Shown: one piece after another, positions 20,706-29,332 of the stretch
Layout of the letters: the number at the start of each line of letters is the position of its first letter
How positions within the stretch are numbered: position 1 is the stretch's first letter
Assembly: GCA_964427055.1 (NCBI GenBank)
Contig: CAYRSQ010000006.1
Span: forward strand, 1-29,825
Length of the DNA: 29,825 nt
DNA from: CAYNTH01 sp964427055
GTDB taxonomy: Archaea > Aenigmatarchaeota > Aenigmatarchaeia > CG10238-14 > SCSR01
Reading direction: 5' to 3'
Made by a program: the position numbers and the translations under genes
The notes under the pieces: generated by a model
Seen by the model: the letters and a program-made list of their open reading frames with translations, nothing else
What the model was told of the DNA's origin: nothing
Databases searched by the model: none

Positions 20706-22919
20706 TCAAGATGATGGGTTGTATCTTCTCATCAGCAGCGAGTTGCTCACCACGGAGACGGAGCTGAACGCCATCGCGGCCGCAGCCACCATCGGATTGA
20801 GCAGGAATCCTGTGAACGGGTAAAGGATGCCTGCCGCTATCGGTATGCCTATCGAATTGTAGAAGAACGCCCAGAAGAGGTTCTGCCTTATCTTTCTCAT
20901 GGTGTATTCGCTGAGCCGTATCGCCGACACAACGTCACGTAGGTCGCTCTTTATAAGGACTATCTGGCCGGTCTCGAGCGCAATATCCGTGCCTGCGCCT
21001 ATTGCAATGCCGACATCCGCCCTTGCGAGAGCAGGAGCGTCGTTGATCCCGTCACCGACCATCGCCACGACCTTTCCAGCTTCTTGCATTTTTTTTATTT
21101 CTTTCTCTTTCTGGTCGGGCAGCACATCCGCAAGCACGTTCTCTATACCGGCCTGCCTTGCTATAGACTCTGCTGTCCTCATGTTGTCACCCGTCATCAT
21201 AACCACTTCCTTCCCCATAGTCTTCAGCCCATCTACTGCATGCTTGGAGAACTTCTTGAGAGTGTCCGCTGCGGCAACCATCCCTACGGCCCTCCTGTTC
21301 AGCGCGAGTATCATGACAGTCTTTCCCTCTTTCTCAAGCCGTTCCATCCTGTCTTCGATGGACGAGATGTCTACTTTGTTCGCCTCCATCAGCTTCCGGT
21401 TGCCGAACAGTATCACCTTTCCATCATATCTGGCCTTGATACCGTGACCCGGCATAGCCTCGAAGTGCTTGGCGTCGTCTACCGTTATTCTCTTCCTCTT
21501 CGCCTCGTTCAATACGGCGTCGGCTAATGGATGTTCAGACGGTTTCTCCGCAACGGCCGCGTACATAATCACATCCTTCTCGCTGACACGCTTCGGGTTC
21601 AACGCAAACACGTCCGTTACCTCCGGCTTCCCTTTGGTGAGCGTGCCTGTCTTGTCCAGCACGACCGTCGTTATCTTGTGTGCATTTTCAAGTGCATCCG
21701 CTCCTTTTATCAGTATCCCATGCTCCGCTCCCTTTCCCGTGCCGACTATTATCGCTGTCGGAGTGGCCAGACCCAGTGCGCACGGGCATGCTATTATAAG
21801 CACAGATATGAAGATGGTCAGGGCGAATGTGAAGCTTTCCCCTGCTATCACATACCAGAAGAAGAACGCGATGACAGCAATCGATATCACGGTCGGCACG
21901 AATATTCCGCTGACCCTGTCGGCGAGCTTCTGTATCGGTGCCTTGCTCCCCTGCGCGTCCTCGACGAGCTGTATTATCTGGTTCAGTGTGGTGTCCTTGC
22001 CGACCTTCGTGGCGCGGAACTTCAGCGTCCCGTTCCTGTTTATGGTCGCTCCTATGATGGTGTCCCCCTTCTTCTTCTCCATCGGTATGCTCTCCCCCGT
22101 TATCATTGACTCGTCGACTGACGACAGTCCGCTAACGACCACCCCGTCTACCGGTATCTTCTGGCCGGGCTTCACTATGAGTATGTCACCGACAGCGACA
22201 TCGTCTATCGGTATCTCCATCTCTTTTCCGTTCCTCACTACGGTTGCGGTCTTAGCGCGGAGACCCATGAGCTGCTTTATGGCTTCAGATGTCTTTCCTT
22301 TGGTGACAGCCTCCAGCCATTTGCCGATCATTATGAATGTCATTATCATGGCCGAAGTGTCGAAATATACCTCTCCCCCAAACATCCCGGGAAAAAGAAC
22401 GGCGAAAAGGCTGTAGAAGTATGCGGCTGACGTTCCAATGGCTATCAGCGTGTCCATGTCGGCAGTTTTCCTCATGAGGGACTTGAACGCGCCCTTGTAG
22501 AACCTAGAACCGACTACGAACTGGACTGGGGTTGCAAGCAATAAAAGTATCTCGTTCTGGTAAGGCAGCGTGATGCCGTACCATCCGAGCGGCATGGATA
22601 TGACGAATATCGGTATGGACAGCGCGAGGGAGAGCATGACCATGTTCTTTAGTTGTCTGCTTTCCTTCTCCCTTGCCTCCTTTTCCTTGTCGACGAATTT
22701 GTCTTCCGTTCCTTTCACTACCCCGTACCCGGCGTCCTCTATGGCCTTGTGAAGGTCAGTTACGGAAAGTTTAGTCTCGTCATACTCGACAGTAGCTTTC
22801 TCGGTCGCGAAGTTCACGTTCGCGGACGCGACTCCGTCCAACCCCTTTAATGCATGCTCTATGTTCTGCGCGCACGCCGCGCAGTGCATGCCCAGTATAG
22901 GTATAGTATCCTTCTTCAT
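20706..22919 (-). CDS. copA: copper-translocating P-type ATPase
   Basis: A 737-residue P1B-type ATPase. The N-terminal HMA domain has GMHCAACAQN (Cys13, Cys16); eight membrane helices follow. Ion-channel motif CPC lies in IIACPCALGLATPTA, phosphorylation motif DKTGTLTKGKPE, nucleotide motifs SEHPLADAV and GHGIKA, and hinge MVGDGINDAPALA. The CPC motif with a Tyr/Asn and Met/Ser-Ser in the last helices (YNSIGIPIAAG, MAFSSVSVVSNS) indicates the Cu+ subtype. It exports copper (or Ag+) using ATP. An inverted repeat lies upstream, and a metal-binding membrane protein, DUF2318 protein and regulator lie just before it on the same strand. Confidence 0.96.
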   Translation of the reverse strand: MKKDTIPILGMHCAACAQNIEHALKGLDGVASANVNFATEKATVEYDETKLSVTDLHKAIEDAGYGVVKGTEDKFVDKEKEAREKESRQLKNMVMLSLALSIPIFVISMPLGWYGITLPYQNEILLLLATPVQFVVGSRFYKGAFKSLMRKTADMDTLIAIGTSAAYFYSLFAVLFPGMFGGEVYFDTSAMIMTFIMIGKWLEAVTKGKTSEAIKQLMGLRAKTATVVRNGKEMEIPIDDVAVGDILIVKPGQKIPVDGVVVSGLSSVDESMITGESIPMEKKKGDTIIGATINRNGTLKFRATKVGKDTTLNQIIQLVEDAQGSKAPIQKLADRVSGIFVPTVISIAVIAFFFWYVIAGESFTFALTIFISVLIIACPCALGLATPTAIIVGTGKGAEHGILIKGADALENAHKITTVVLDKTGTLTKGKPEVTDVFALNPKRVSEKDVIMYAAVAEKPSEHPLADAVLNEAKRKRITVDDAKHFEAMPGHGIKARYDGKVILFGNRKLMEANKVDISSIEDRMERLEKEGKTVMILALNRRAVGMVAAADTLKKFSKHAVDGLKTMGKEVVMMTGDNMRTAESIARQAGIENVLADVLPDQKEKEIKKMQEAGKVVAMVGDGINDAPALARADVGIAIGAGTDIALETGQIVLIKSDLRDVVSAIRLSEYTMRKIRQNLFWAFFYNSIGIPIAAGILYPFTGFLLNPMVAAAAMAFSSVSVVSNSLLMRRYNPSS

Positions 22920-22943
22920 TTTGTCGCCCTCTTAATAAGAATG

Positions 22944-22957
22944 AAGCGCTGGCGCTT
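22944..22957. promoter_or_regulatory. inverted repeat upstream of copA
   Basis: AAGCGC-TG-GCGCTT sits in the 58-nt gap before copA. AT-rich AATTATTA on its upstream flank and CTTATTAAG on the downstream flank are candidate TATA elements, so a protein bound here could control copA separately from the genes upstream. Confidence 0.4.
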
Positions 22958-22977
22958 AATAATTTGTTGGAATGATA

Positions 22978-23469
22978 TCAGGCGAACCTGTACCTTCCGC
23001 TTTCCAGGTCTGATTTATCTATCACAAGGTATTCTCCGTTTGCCCTGCTCTTCAGGTACCCAGGCCAGCAGCCTCCCGGCCGCTTGTTCTCGGTCCCCAG
23101 TCCGGATATGGGATACCTGTTGCCGCAGTTGTTGCATATCATATAACCGCCTTCCTGCCTGTACCCTTTGTGGCTGCTGTAACATATGTCACACGCATCG
23201 AACGCCGTCTTTATGTCTCCATTTACGTCCCTGATTGCGAAGAATTTTATGGTCACGTCGTTGGAATCGTATTCGTACCATTTGGCATCTTCTGCAACTT
23301 CTGAAAGCGGTATGCGGAATCCGGATGATGCGACCGCGGCTCCGGTCACCCGGGAACCGTCCGCACCACCCAACCATCCGAATCCATGTGAAAGGAACAA
23401 AAAAGCCAAAGTGGACACGACCAACACGGATATACCGATTTTCCTTACGTCTATCGTTATGTCACCCAT
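22978..23469 (-). CDS. DUF2318 membrane-anchored protein
   Basis: A 163-residue protein with one N-terminal membrane helix (about 12-30) and an outside domain. The DUF2318 core is clear: IKFFAIRDVNGDIKTAFDACD, then CDICYSSHKGYRQEGGYMIC, NNCGNRYP, GLGTEN and PGGCWPGYL. The CxxC pairs and the extra Cys are expected metal ligands. DUF2318 domains occur with iron- and copper-transport genes; the molecular role is unsettled. It starts 4 nt after the stop of the double-HMA protein, so both are one operon. Confidence 0.88.
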   Translation of the reverse strand: MGDITIDVRKIGISVLVVSTLAFLFLSHGFGWLGGADGSRVTGAAVASSGFRIPLSEVAEDAKWYEYDSNDVTIKFFAIRDVNGDIKTAFDACDICYSSHKGYRQEGGYMICNNCGNRYPISGLGTENKRPGGCWPGYLKSRANGEYLVIDKSDLESGRYRFA

Positions 23470-23473
23470 GAAA

Positions 23474-24373
23474 TCACCCTCCGCACCCGCATCCTCCTGT
23501 GAACAGCTCCTCTTCTCCGGTCAGTTCCACTGTGGCACCGCTGCCGACGATTGTTGCCCTGTACGTTTCGAACACGCTCGGCGACAGTATGCCGTCCACG
23601 TCCGTGGTGGAGTCGTAAGCCACGTCGAAGTAGTTCGGCATCCTGAACTTCACTCCCTGCACGCCCGCGACCTTCTTTAGTTCTCCCGATATCAGCGGGG
23701 CATGACCGGGACACGGTATGTCAACCTGCAGTGTGACGGTGTCCAGACCTCCCGCTGCAAGGTATGCGCCCGTTATGGACGGCCCCGAGTCGAAGTTAGC
23801 CAACGCGGGAAACACGAAAAAGAACAGCAACAGGTTTATTCCTATGGTCATCCCGTACATCGTCGACAGGTATTTCCATTTCCTCTGCATCGTGTTTGAG
23901 GCGAAAGACAGATGTGTCCGATCCATCTTTATGAATCCCTGGTTCCTCAGGTACAGGAAAGATGAGATTGTCGCGAATACGAACGACATCCCGATAAGTA
24001 TGTAGAAGAAATAGGGGTTCATCAGCAACGGCTTGAACAGCTCCGTCGCCACGGTCATTCCGAGCACCGACGCCGCTATGAACAGTATGCATCCTGTGTG
24101 CGGCACGATGCCATATATTATGCCCTGTTTCAGGCCGCCGTCCTTCTTTTTGGCTGCACCGCTGCCCGCGCCGTATCCCAATTCTTCTATCTCACCCTTT
24201 ATCTCGCCAAGGGATATCGAATTGGGGTCGTAGCTCACCTTGACAGTCTCGCTTACCAGATCGGCCTTCGCCTTTTCCACCCCCTTCAGCCTCGATAGTT
24301 TCCTTTCTATCAGGGACACGCAGCTCTTGCAGTGCATCCCCTTGACGCCGATGGTCTCGGTCTTGTTCTTCAT
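23474..24373 (-). CDS. membrane protein with N-terminal HMA and C-terminal HMA-like domain
   Basis: A 299-residue protein. Residues 5-70 are an HMA domain with GMHCKSC (Cys15, Cys18). Four membrane helices follow (about 85-110, 120-143, 168-192 with a short loop, the first containing PHTGC, Cys95). The outside or C-terminal part, 200-275, has the HMA layout (VTLQVDIPCPGHAPLISGEL, KKVAGVQGVKF, FDVAYDSTT) but with CPGH in place of CxxC, and the protein ends GGCGCGG. It probably passes Cu+ or another soft metal between the HMA domains across or along the membrane, upstream of CopA. I know no named family for the full architecture. Confidence 0.75.
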   Translation of the reverse strand: MKNKTETIGVKGMHCKSCVSLIERKLSRLKGVEKAKADLVSETVKVSYDPNSISLGEIKGEIEELGYGAGSGAAKKKDGGLKQGIIYGIVPHTGCILFIAASVLGMTVATELFKPLLMNPYFFYILIGMSFVFATISSFLYLRNQGFIKMDRTHLSFASNTMQRKWKYLSTMYGMTIGINLLLFFFVFPALANFDSGPSITGAYLAAGGLDTVTLQVDIPCPGHAPLISGELKKVAGVQGVKFRMPNYFDVAYDSTTDVDGILSPSVFETYRATIVGSGATVELTGEEELFTGGCGCGG

Positions 24374-24396
24374 GGTAGAAATGACGTGAGAAACAG

Positions 24397-24404
24397 CATA
24401 TATG
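24397..24404 (-). promoter_or_regulatory. TATA-like element of the double-HMA gene
   Basis: CATATATG in the minus-strand reading lies about 25-30 nt before the ATG at 24373, so the transcript would be leaderless or nearly so. The palindrome at 24411-24426 sits directly upstream. Confidence 0.45.
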
Positions 24405-24410
24405 GGTTGG

Positions 24411-24426
24411 CTGAAACTAGTTTCAG
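24411..24426. promoter_or_regulatory. 16-bp operator-like palindrome
   Basis: CTGAAACTAGTTTCAG is perfectly palindromic. It lies 7 nt upstream of the presumed TATA box of the double-HMA gene and overlaps the stop codon of the winged-helix regulator gene. A site just upstream of the TATA/BRE is the usual position for an archaeal activator. The obvious candidate binder is the adjacent regulator. Confidence 0.5.
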
Positions 24427-24896
24427 TGCCTGAGGACTATCACGTTGCCCATCCCGCGCCTTCTCCTCTCTATGAGTTTCTTACCCTCGAGGCTGTCGAG
24501 TATGCGGCTGACCTTCACCTTGTTGTACTTGGTGGAACCGACAATGGATGACTGGGATATCGACCCGTTGTTTTCTATTATGCCGGTGAGCACCTTCCTC
24601 TCGTCGGCGCCCAGCGTCGACATCACGTCCTTGTAGTCGCTCAGAGACACCTTCTTGAACGGGATGGCATCTTCCCTGCTGAAGAATACGAGATAGGCGC
24701 CGATGGCGGCCACGAAAATCATTATTGCTATGCTGACGTTTGTCTGGAACCTTATGGTCCCCCACATCGGGCACGTCTCTCCGTGCGTGCAGGATGAGCT
24801 GATTATGTCACTCAGCGCGCGGTTGAAGGAGAACGTTATGAATCCTATCAGCAGGGCTATGGTCATTATCATTATCCCTATGTCCCGGTTTCTCAT
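24423..24896 (-). CDS. membrane-anchored winged-helix regulator, probable metal sensor
   Basis: I start at ATG 24896, because a TATA-like AAATATTAAT at 24921-24930 predicts a leaderless transcript from there; the frame upstream to 24959 would precede it. The 157-residue protein has two membrane helices (about 6-26 and 53-73) enclosing an outside loop with CTHGETCPMW (Cys36, His38, Cys42, Met44), a credible soft-metal site. Residues 85-157 are a winged helix (ERKVLTGIIENNGSISQSSIVGS, KVSRILDSLEGKKLIERRRRGMGN). It probably senses metal outside and controls the cassette behind it. Confidence 0.75.
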   Translation of the reverse strand: MRNRDIGIMIMTIALLIGFITFSFNRALSDIISSSCTHGETCPMWGTIRFQTNVSIAIMIFVAAIGAYLVFFSREDAIPFKKVSLSDYKDVMSTLGADERKVLTGIIENNGSISQSSIVGSTKYNKVKVSRILDSLEGKKLIERRRRGMGNVIVLRH

Positions 24897-24987
24897 AGAT
24901 ATTCTTTGAGAGAGCTGATTAATATTTCTGACTGCCCCATGGGGATGAAGTGATTCCATTAATAGATTGACATATATAAAAAATATA

Positions 24988-25971
24988 ATGAACGTTAAAC
25001 AACTTCAGAATCTGCACAATACTCCCCTATGGCACGTAATAAGACCACTGACAATATTCGATGGGCGTAGCGTCCTGCCCCCGTTGTTCGTGTCCCTTAT
25101 CCTCACTTACCGCTGTAATTTAAACTGCGAATTTTGCTATCAGGACAAAACAAAGCGAGAGACATTTGGGGACTTAACATTGGAAGACGTCAAATCGATT
25201 GAAAAAAATATCCAAAAGTCATTTTTCCCAAAGCCTAGAATACACCTGTTCGGAGGAGAGCCGACAGTCAACAGCGATTTCTTGGAGATAGTCAAATTTT
25301 TTGATGAGAACGGTTATTCGACGTATATCACGACCAACGGTATCGGGATTGGCAAATATGCCGAGACATTGATGTCATTGGACGGGTTGAAGGAAATTAA
25401 CCTGTCATTGAACGCCGTAGACTCCAATAAAACCTTAGATACTCTGAAATTGCTTAACAGCTTTAGGACACATGGACATCCACTCATCAACCTTAACTGC
25501 CCCATAAACCATACTAACCAAGATAGCTTGTTCAGAATAGCCGAAGAGGCGCAGGGTAGCCATGCCAATTGCATTACGTTCCAGCACACGACATTTACCG
25601 AACGTTATGATGTCGGCCTGGATTCCAAACTCATAAAAGAGCATATCAAGAGAATCAAGGAAAGTAAATTCGAAACCCCAGTCTTCTTTTTACCAGACAT
25701 AAAGGTTTACGACATAGACGCGTATTATACAGACAAAAATTTCCCTTACGGGAAGACGGGATGTATTTTTCCATGGTTCATCCTCTTTATCCAGCCAAAC
25801 GGAGATGTGATACCCTGTGACGAGATGGATATTCCTATGGGAAACGCCCTAATGGACAGACTAGGAAAGGTATGGAACGGCCAAAAATACAGGGAGTTTA
25901 GGAAGAATATAATCAAATCCGGCGTGTCACATCTGATATGCCAGAGGTGTTGCCACAGGAGATATTACTAG
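24988..25971 (+). CDS. radical SAM protein with SPASM-like C-terminus
   Basis: A 327-residue protein from ATG 24988; the ATG at 24967 lies in the TATA-like ATATATAAAAAATATA. The radical SAM cluster motif is CNLNCEFC (Cys43, 47, 50), followed by HLFGGEPT and TTNGIGI. The end has GCIFPWFILFIQPNGDVIPCDE and CQRCCHRRYY, consistent with auxiliary Fe-S ligands of a SPASM/twitch domain. Such enzymes modify peptides, cofactors or sugars; the substrate is not readable. It heads a run of AT-richer plus-strand glycan genes and is divergent from the regulator. Confidence 0.88.
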   Translation: MNVKQLQNLHNTPLWHVIRPLTIFDGRSVLPPLFVSLILTYRCNLNCEFCYQDKTKRETFGDLTLEDVKSIEKNIQKSFFPKPRIHLFGGEPTVNSDFLEIVKFFDENGYSTYITTNGIGIGKYAETLMSLDGLKEINLSLNAVDSNKTLDTLKLLNSFRTHGHPLINLNCPINHTNQDSLFRIAEEAQGSHANCITFQHTTFTERYDVGLDSKLIKEHIKRIKESKFETPVFFLPDIKVYDIDAYYTDKNFPYGKTGCIFPWFILFIQPNGDVIPCDEMDIPMGNALMDRLGKVWNGQKYREFRKNIIKSGVSHLICQRCCHRRYY

Positions 25972-26029
25972 AATCACTTTTCGCTTTTTCTTTTCGGAGA
26001 ATTTATTCTTTCATATTTTAATTTAGATT

Positions 26030-26953
26030 ATGAGATACATTGTGACAGGAGGGGCTGGGTTCATAGGAAGCAACCTAGTAAAGTCACTCGCTGACAGAGG
26101 AGATTCTGTGATTGTCATAGATGACTTCTCTTTCGGCAACATGGAAAATTTGAAAGACGTCGCCGACAGAGTAAAACTGATACGAGGCGACTTGGCGGAC
26201 GCAGCTTTCGCGATGGATTCTATAAGGGACACTGACGTCGTCTTCCATCTGGCTGCGAATGGTTCCATCAGAAAATCATCGGAAGATCCAATGTTCGACT
26301 TCAGGTCGAACGTTGTAGCAACGGTCAACGTCCTCGAAGCAATGAGGAGAAACGATATACCGAGGATTTTGTTCACATCTTCGTCAGCGGTCTACGGCAG
26401 GCCCGAGAAGACGCCGGTCAGCGAGGATGACATGACAGTACCGGTCAGCAACTACGGTCGTTCGAAGCTTTGTGCGGAGAATTACATAAGAGGCTTCTCG
26501 GAGTTCTACGGTATCAAGGGAGTGGTGCTGAGATACGCGAACATAATCGGACCCGGTTGCGTGCGCGGGATTATCCCGGATTTTGTGGAGAAACTTAGCA
26601 ACAATCCAAACTCGCTTGAGATACTCGGCGATGGAAATCAGATGAGGTCATATCTGGACATCCGTGATTGTATAGGTGCTACCTTGGCTGCCTCCAATTC
26701 AGCGAAAACCTATGATGTGTATACTGTAGGGTCGGAAAGATGGACATCCGTGGATGAAATTGCGAAGATGGTCACAAATGCGATGGGACTGGAACACGTG
26801 AAACTAGAGCACACCGGCGGTAAGATTGGATGGAAAGGTGATGTCGACAGGATATTGATGGACGTGTATAAAATCAAAAAACTCGGATGGAAATCGGAGA
26901 TTGGCGTCGAGGAGAGTGTTGTCAGGACCGTCGACTGGCTAATGAAACGATGA
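26030..26953 (+). CDS. NAD-dependent sugar-nucleotide epimerase/dehydratase
   Basis: A 307-residue extended short-chain dehydrogenase. The NAD-binding GGAGFIG is at residues 7-13, VIDDFSFGN follows, then HLAANGSI, the catalytic TSSSAVYG Ser and NYGRSK (YxxxK), and GDGNQMRSYLDIRD in the substrate domain. This matches UDP-glucose 4-epimerase/UDP-glucuronate epimerase relatives. It probably supplies an activated sugar for the neighbouring glycosyltransferases. Exact sugar unknown. Confidence 0.92.
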   Translation: MRYIVTGGAGFIGSNLVKSLADRGDSVIVIDDFSFGNMENLKDVADRVKLIRGDLADAAFAMDSIRDTDVVFHLAANGSIRKSSEDPMFDFRSNVVATVNVLEAMRRNDIPRILFTSSSAVYGRPEKTPVSEDDMTVPVSNYGRSKLCAENYIRGFSEFYGIKGVVLRYANIIGPGCVRGIIPDFVEKLSNNPNSLEILGDGNQMRSYLDIRDCIGATLAASNSAKTYDVYTVGSERWTSVDEIAKMVTNAMGLEHVKLEHTGGKIGWKGDVDRILMDVYKIKKLGWKSEIGVEESVVRTVDWLMKR

Positions 26954-26984
26954 TAGTTCATCAGAATTATATCAAGGAAATCAC

Positions 26985-27656
26985 ATGGCGATTCGAAATA
27001 GAATAACTGTAATCATACCCACGCTGAACGAATCCAAAGGCATAAGGAAAGTCTTGGACAGAATGCCTGGCGAAGTGTTCGAAGTCATCATTGTTGATGG
27101 CGGATCCACGGATGGCACGATTGAATTGGTGCGACCGTACAATGTGAAGATTGTCGTCGAGAGACGCAGAGGATATGGTCGAGCATACATGACCGGAGTT
27201 GATTGTGCGGAAGGTGATATAATAGCCTGTTTGGACGGGGATGGAAGCTACAATCCTTCACTTATTCTGGATATGGTCAATTTCTTGGAATCACGAGGAA
27301 TAGATTTCGTCTCAGGTGATAGGATGAATGGACTTGAAATGGGTTCTATGCCTCTTATAAGGAATCTGGGAAACAGGCTGATATCTGCGTTCTCGAATGC
27401 ATTGTTTTCAACTGAGATACATGACAACCAGAGCGGCATGTGGGTGTTCAGGAGGGACCTTTTGGAAAGATTGGAACTCAAAGAGGAGGGAATGCCATTC
27501 TCGAGCGAGATAAAGATTGAGGCATACAAAAAGGGCAGGTTTGCAGAGTTTCCTATAAAACTATACGAGCGGGAAGGTAACCGGAGCAGCGATGTGATCA
27601 GTCAAGGATATTCTATCTTCAAGTTTCTGATAAAGAGGAGACTTTCCGAACGGTGA
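26985..27656 (+). CDS. family 2 glycosyltransferase (dolichol-phosphate mannosyltransferase-like)
   Basis: A 223-residue GT-A enzyme. VIIPTLNESKGIRKVL starts the nucleotide-binding fold, VIIVDGGSTDGT and CLDGDGSYNP carry the metal- and sugar-binding Asp residues, and SGMWVFRRDLLERL with SSEIKIEAYKKGR is typical of DPM1-type members. There is no membrane helix, so the product is probably cytoplasmic or peripheral. It likely charges a polyprenyl-phosphate with a sugar that the GT-C enzyme next door uses. Confidence 0.9.
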   Translation: MAIRNRITVIIPTLNESKGIRKVLDRMPGEVFEVIIVDGGSTDGTIELVRPYNVKIVVERRRGYGRAYMTGVDCAEGDIIACLDGDGSYNPSLILDMVNFLESRGIDFVSGDRMNGLEMGSMPLIRNLGNRLISAFSNALFSTEIHDNQSGMWVFRRDLLERLELKEEGMPFSSEIKIEAYKKGRFAEFPIKLYEREGNRSSDVISQGYSIFKFLIKRRLSER

Positions 27657-27689
27657 ATTAGAATTATAACCTGAGTTCACAAAATATTA

Positions 27690-29312
27690 ATGATGCGAAT
27701 GCGTAAACGTTTGCGTTCATACATTAAACGTCATAGAACTCAAATTTTTCTGATAGTGATGCTGTCGGGTATGGCTTTTCTGTATTTCCATATAATGCAG
27801 TTATATGTCTCCGATTCGGTAGTTGGATGTGACACATATGGATACTTGTCCATGGCAGAATCCATGCATGACAAGGGATTCCTCAACTCCTACATCGAGG
27901 ACAGATTGATATCTGAGATTTATTCGAATTTGAGGGGGATTGCGAGTGACGAAGACCTTAAGTACATATTGGCTCCTCACTCGTATTATATCTGTGACTT
28001 TGGAAAGGGACGTTTATGTTGCCAATACCCTCCGGGATTCCCTCTCCTGATATCGTTTTCCTTGAACTTCCTTACCAGAAGCCAGATATTCTACCTGTTG
28101 CCGGCAGTTTCTTTTCTGTTCCTTTTGTATTTCTTCCACTTCGTCAACAATCGGTTCGGTGAAGCGGTCTCGATATTGTCCGTCTTTTTGCTTGCCTTTT
28201 TGCCTCTCTTTCTAAGTAACACGACTAGTTTGATGAGCGACGTGCCGTCGTTGATTCTGATATTCTTATCCATAACTTTATTGTATTTCCAGAAACGCGG
28301 AATTGACGCTTTTGTCTCGGGAGCACTTTTCGGGTTTTCAGTCATGGTAAAGTACACGAACGCCATATCGATAATACCAATCGCTTATATATTTTGGGTC
28401 AAGTTCAACGAACGCAACGGAAAAAGGAAAATAATTTTGCGGGCAATTCAATTTTCGTTTGCCGCCTTTCTATTCGGCGTGTTGCCCCTGATGGCATACC
28501 AGTATTCATTGTTTGGTAATCTCTTTACTGTCACATATCCGGATTCGTATATGGAAGACCTAATATCTCCTTTGCATATAGCTCAAACCTTCCCTTACTA
28601 CGTTTCCAATATGTTATTTCAATTCGGTAGTTTTGGATGGGTGATGATATCTCTGGGTGCATACATCGGCATGAAAAAACCAAAACTTAAAGGCTTCTCA
28701 TCAATTTCCTTGATAACGATAGTATCCTTTTTTCTGTGCTTTTGTTTTATAGGGGGGCTTGCGGTTGATGATAGATACATGCTTGTCACGTTCCCTTTTC
28801 TATCCATATTTTATGGGATTGGTGGGAAGGCGTGCATTGAATCCTTGGGTAAGCGGATGAGGAAGGACAGGTTTAAAATTTTGAGAGCCGCGTTTATAAC
28901 CTTTCTTTTGTTCTATATGTGCACATACTCATTCCTTTCAGAAAATATACTTTATACCGGTCTGTATTCAGCTTTTTCAGGACATGACGTATACTTTGGT
29001 GGCCCACGAAATGTTGAAAGTTATATGTCTGAAGTGACAGATTTGATACCGAATCCCAAAAACAGCATAATACTTTCAGAAGAGAACTCCGGACCATTGC
29101 GTTTGTATGAGAATATGACGTCGTACAGGCCTACTTGGGGAACTTACGACTCTCTGAATACGGTGGTATCGTACCTTTTAAACAAAAATTATGACGTTTA
29201 TCTGTTGAAAGACTGGGACGACGACGGAGAGAATGTGTTTTACAGGTTATCCGAGGATTACATCCTGGAACAGATTGGTGAGGATTTGTATAGGATTAAT
29301 CTAGCATCCTAA
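27690..29312 (+). CDS. GT-C membrane glycosyltransferase (PMT/ArnT-like)
   Basis: A 540-residue protein with about eleven membrane helices between residues 18 and 430 and a soluble C-terminal part of about 110 residues. The first outside loop contains YVSDSVVGCDTYGYLSMAE, whose Asp residues fit the catalytic loop of polyprenyl-phosphate sugar transferases, then CQYPPGFPLLISF, as in GT39/ArnT-like enzymes. It would move a sugar from a lipid-phosphate carrier onto protein or surface glycan on the outer face. Composition is clearly AT-rich. The acceptor is unknown. Start could be any of three close ATGs. Confidence 0.82.
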   Translation: MMRMRKRLRSYIKRHRTQIFLIVMLSGMAFLYFHIMQLYVSDSVVGCDTYGYLSMAESMHDKGFLNSYIEDRLISEIYSNLRGIASDEDLKYILAPHSYYICDFGKGRLCCQYPPGFPLLISFSLNFLTRSQIFYLLPAVSFLFLLYFFHFVNNRFGEAVSILSVFLLAFLPLFLSNTTSLMSDVPSLILIFLSITLLYFQKRGIDAFVSGALFGFSVMVKYTNAISIIPIAYIFWVKFNERNGKRKIILRAIQFSFAAFLFGVLPLMAYQYSLFGNLFTVTYPDSYMEDLISPLHIAQTFPYYVSNMLFQFGSFGWVMISLGAYIGMKKPKLKGFSSISLITIVSFFLCFCFIGGLAVDDRYMLVTFPFLSIFYGIGGKACIESLGKRMRKDRFKILRAAFITFLLFYMCTYSFLSENILYTGLYSAFSGHDVYFGGPRNVESYMSEVTDLIPNPKNSIILSEENSGPLRLYENMTSYRPTWGTYDSLNTVVSYLLNKNYDVYLLKDWDDDGENVFYRLSEDYILEQIGEDLYRINLAS

Positions 29313-29332
29313 AGGATATCAGTTCTTTCTCG

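Noticed and set aside
21469..22416. 315-residue plus-strand frame opposite copA
   Set aside because: It is antisense to well-conserved P-type ATPase motifs; its Ser/Thr/Pro-rich text is a codon-bias shadow.
24897..24959. N-terminal extension of the winged-helix regulator
   Set aside because: It spans the presumed TATA box; the internal ATG begins just before the first membrane helix.
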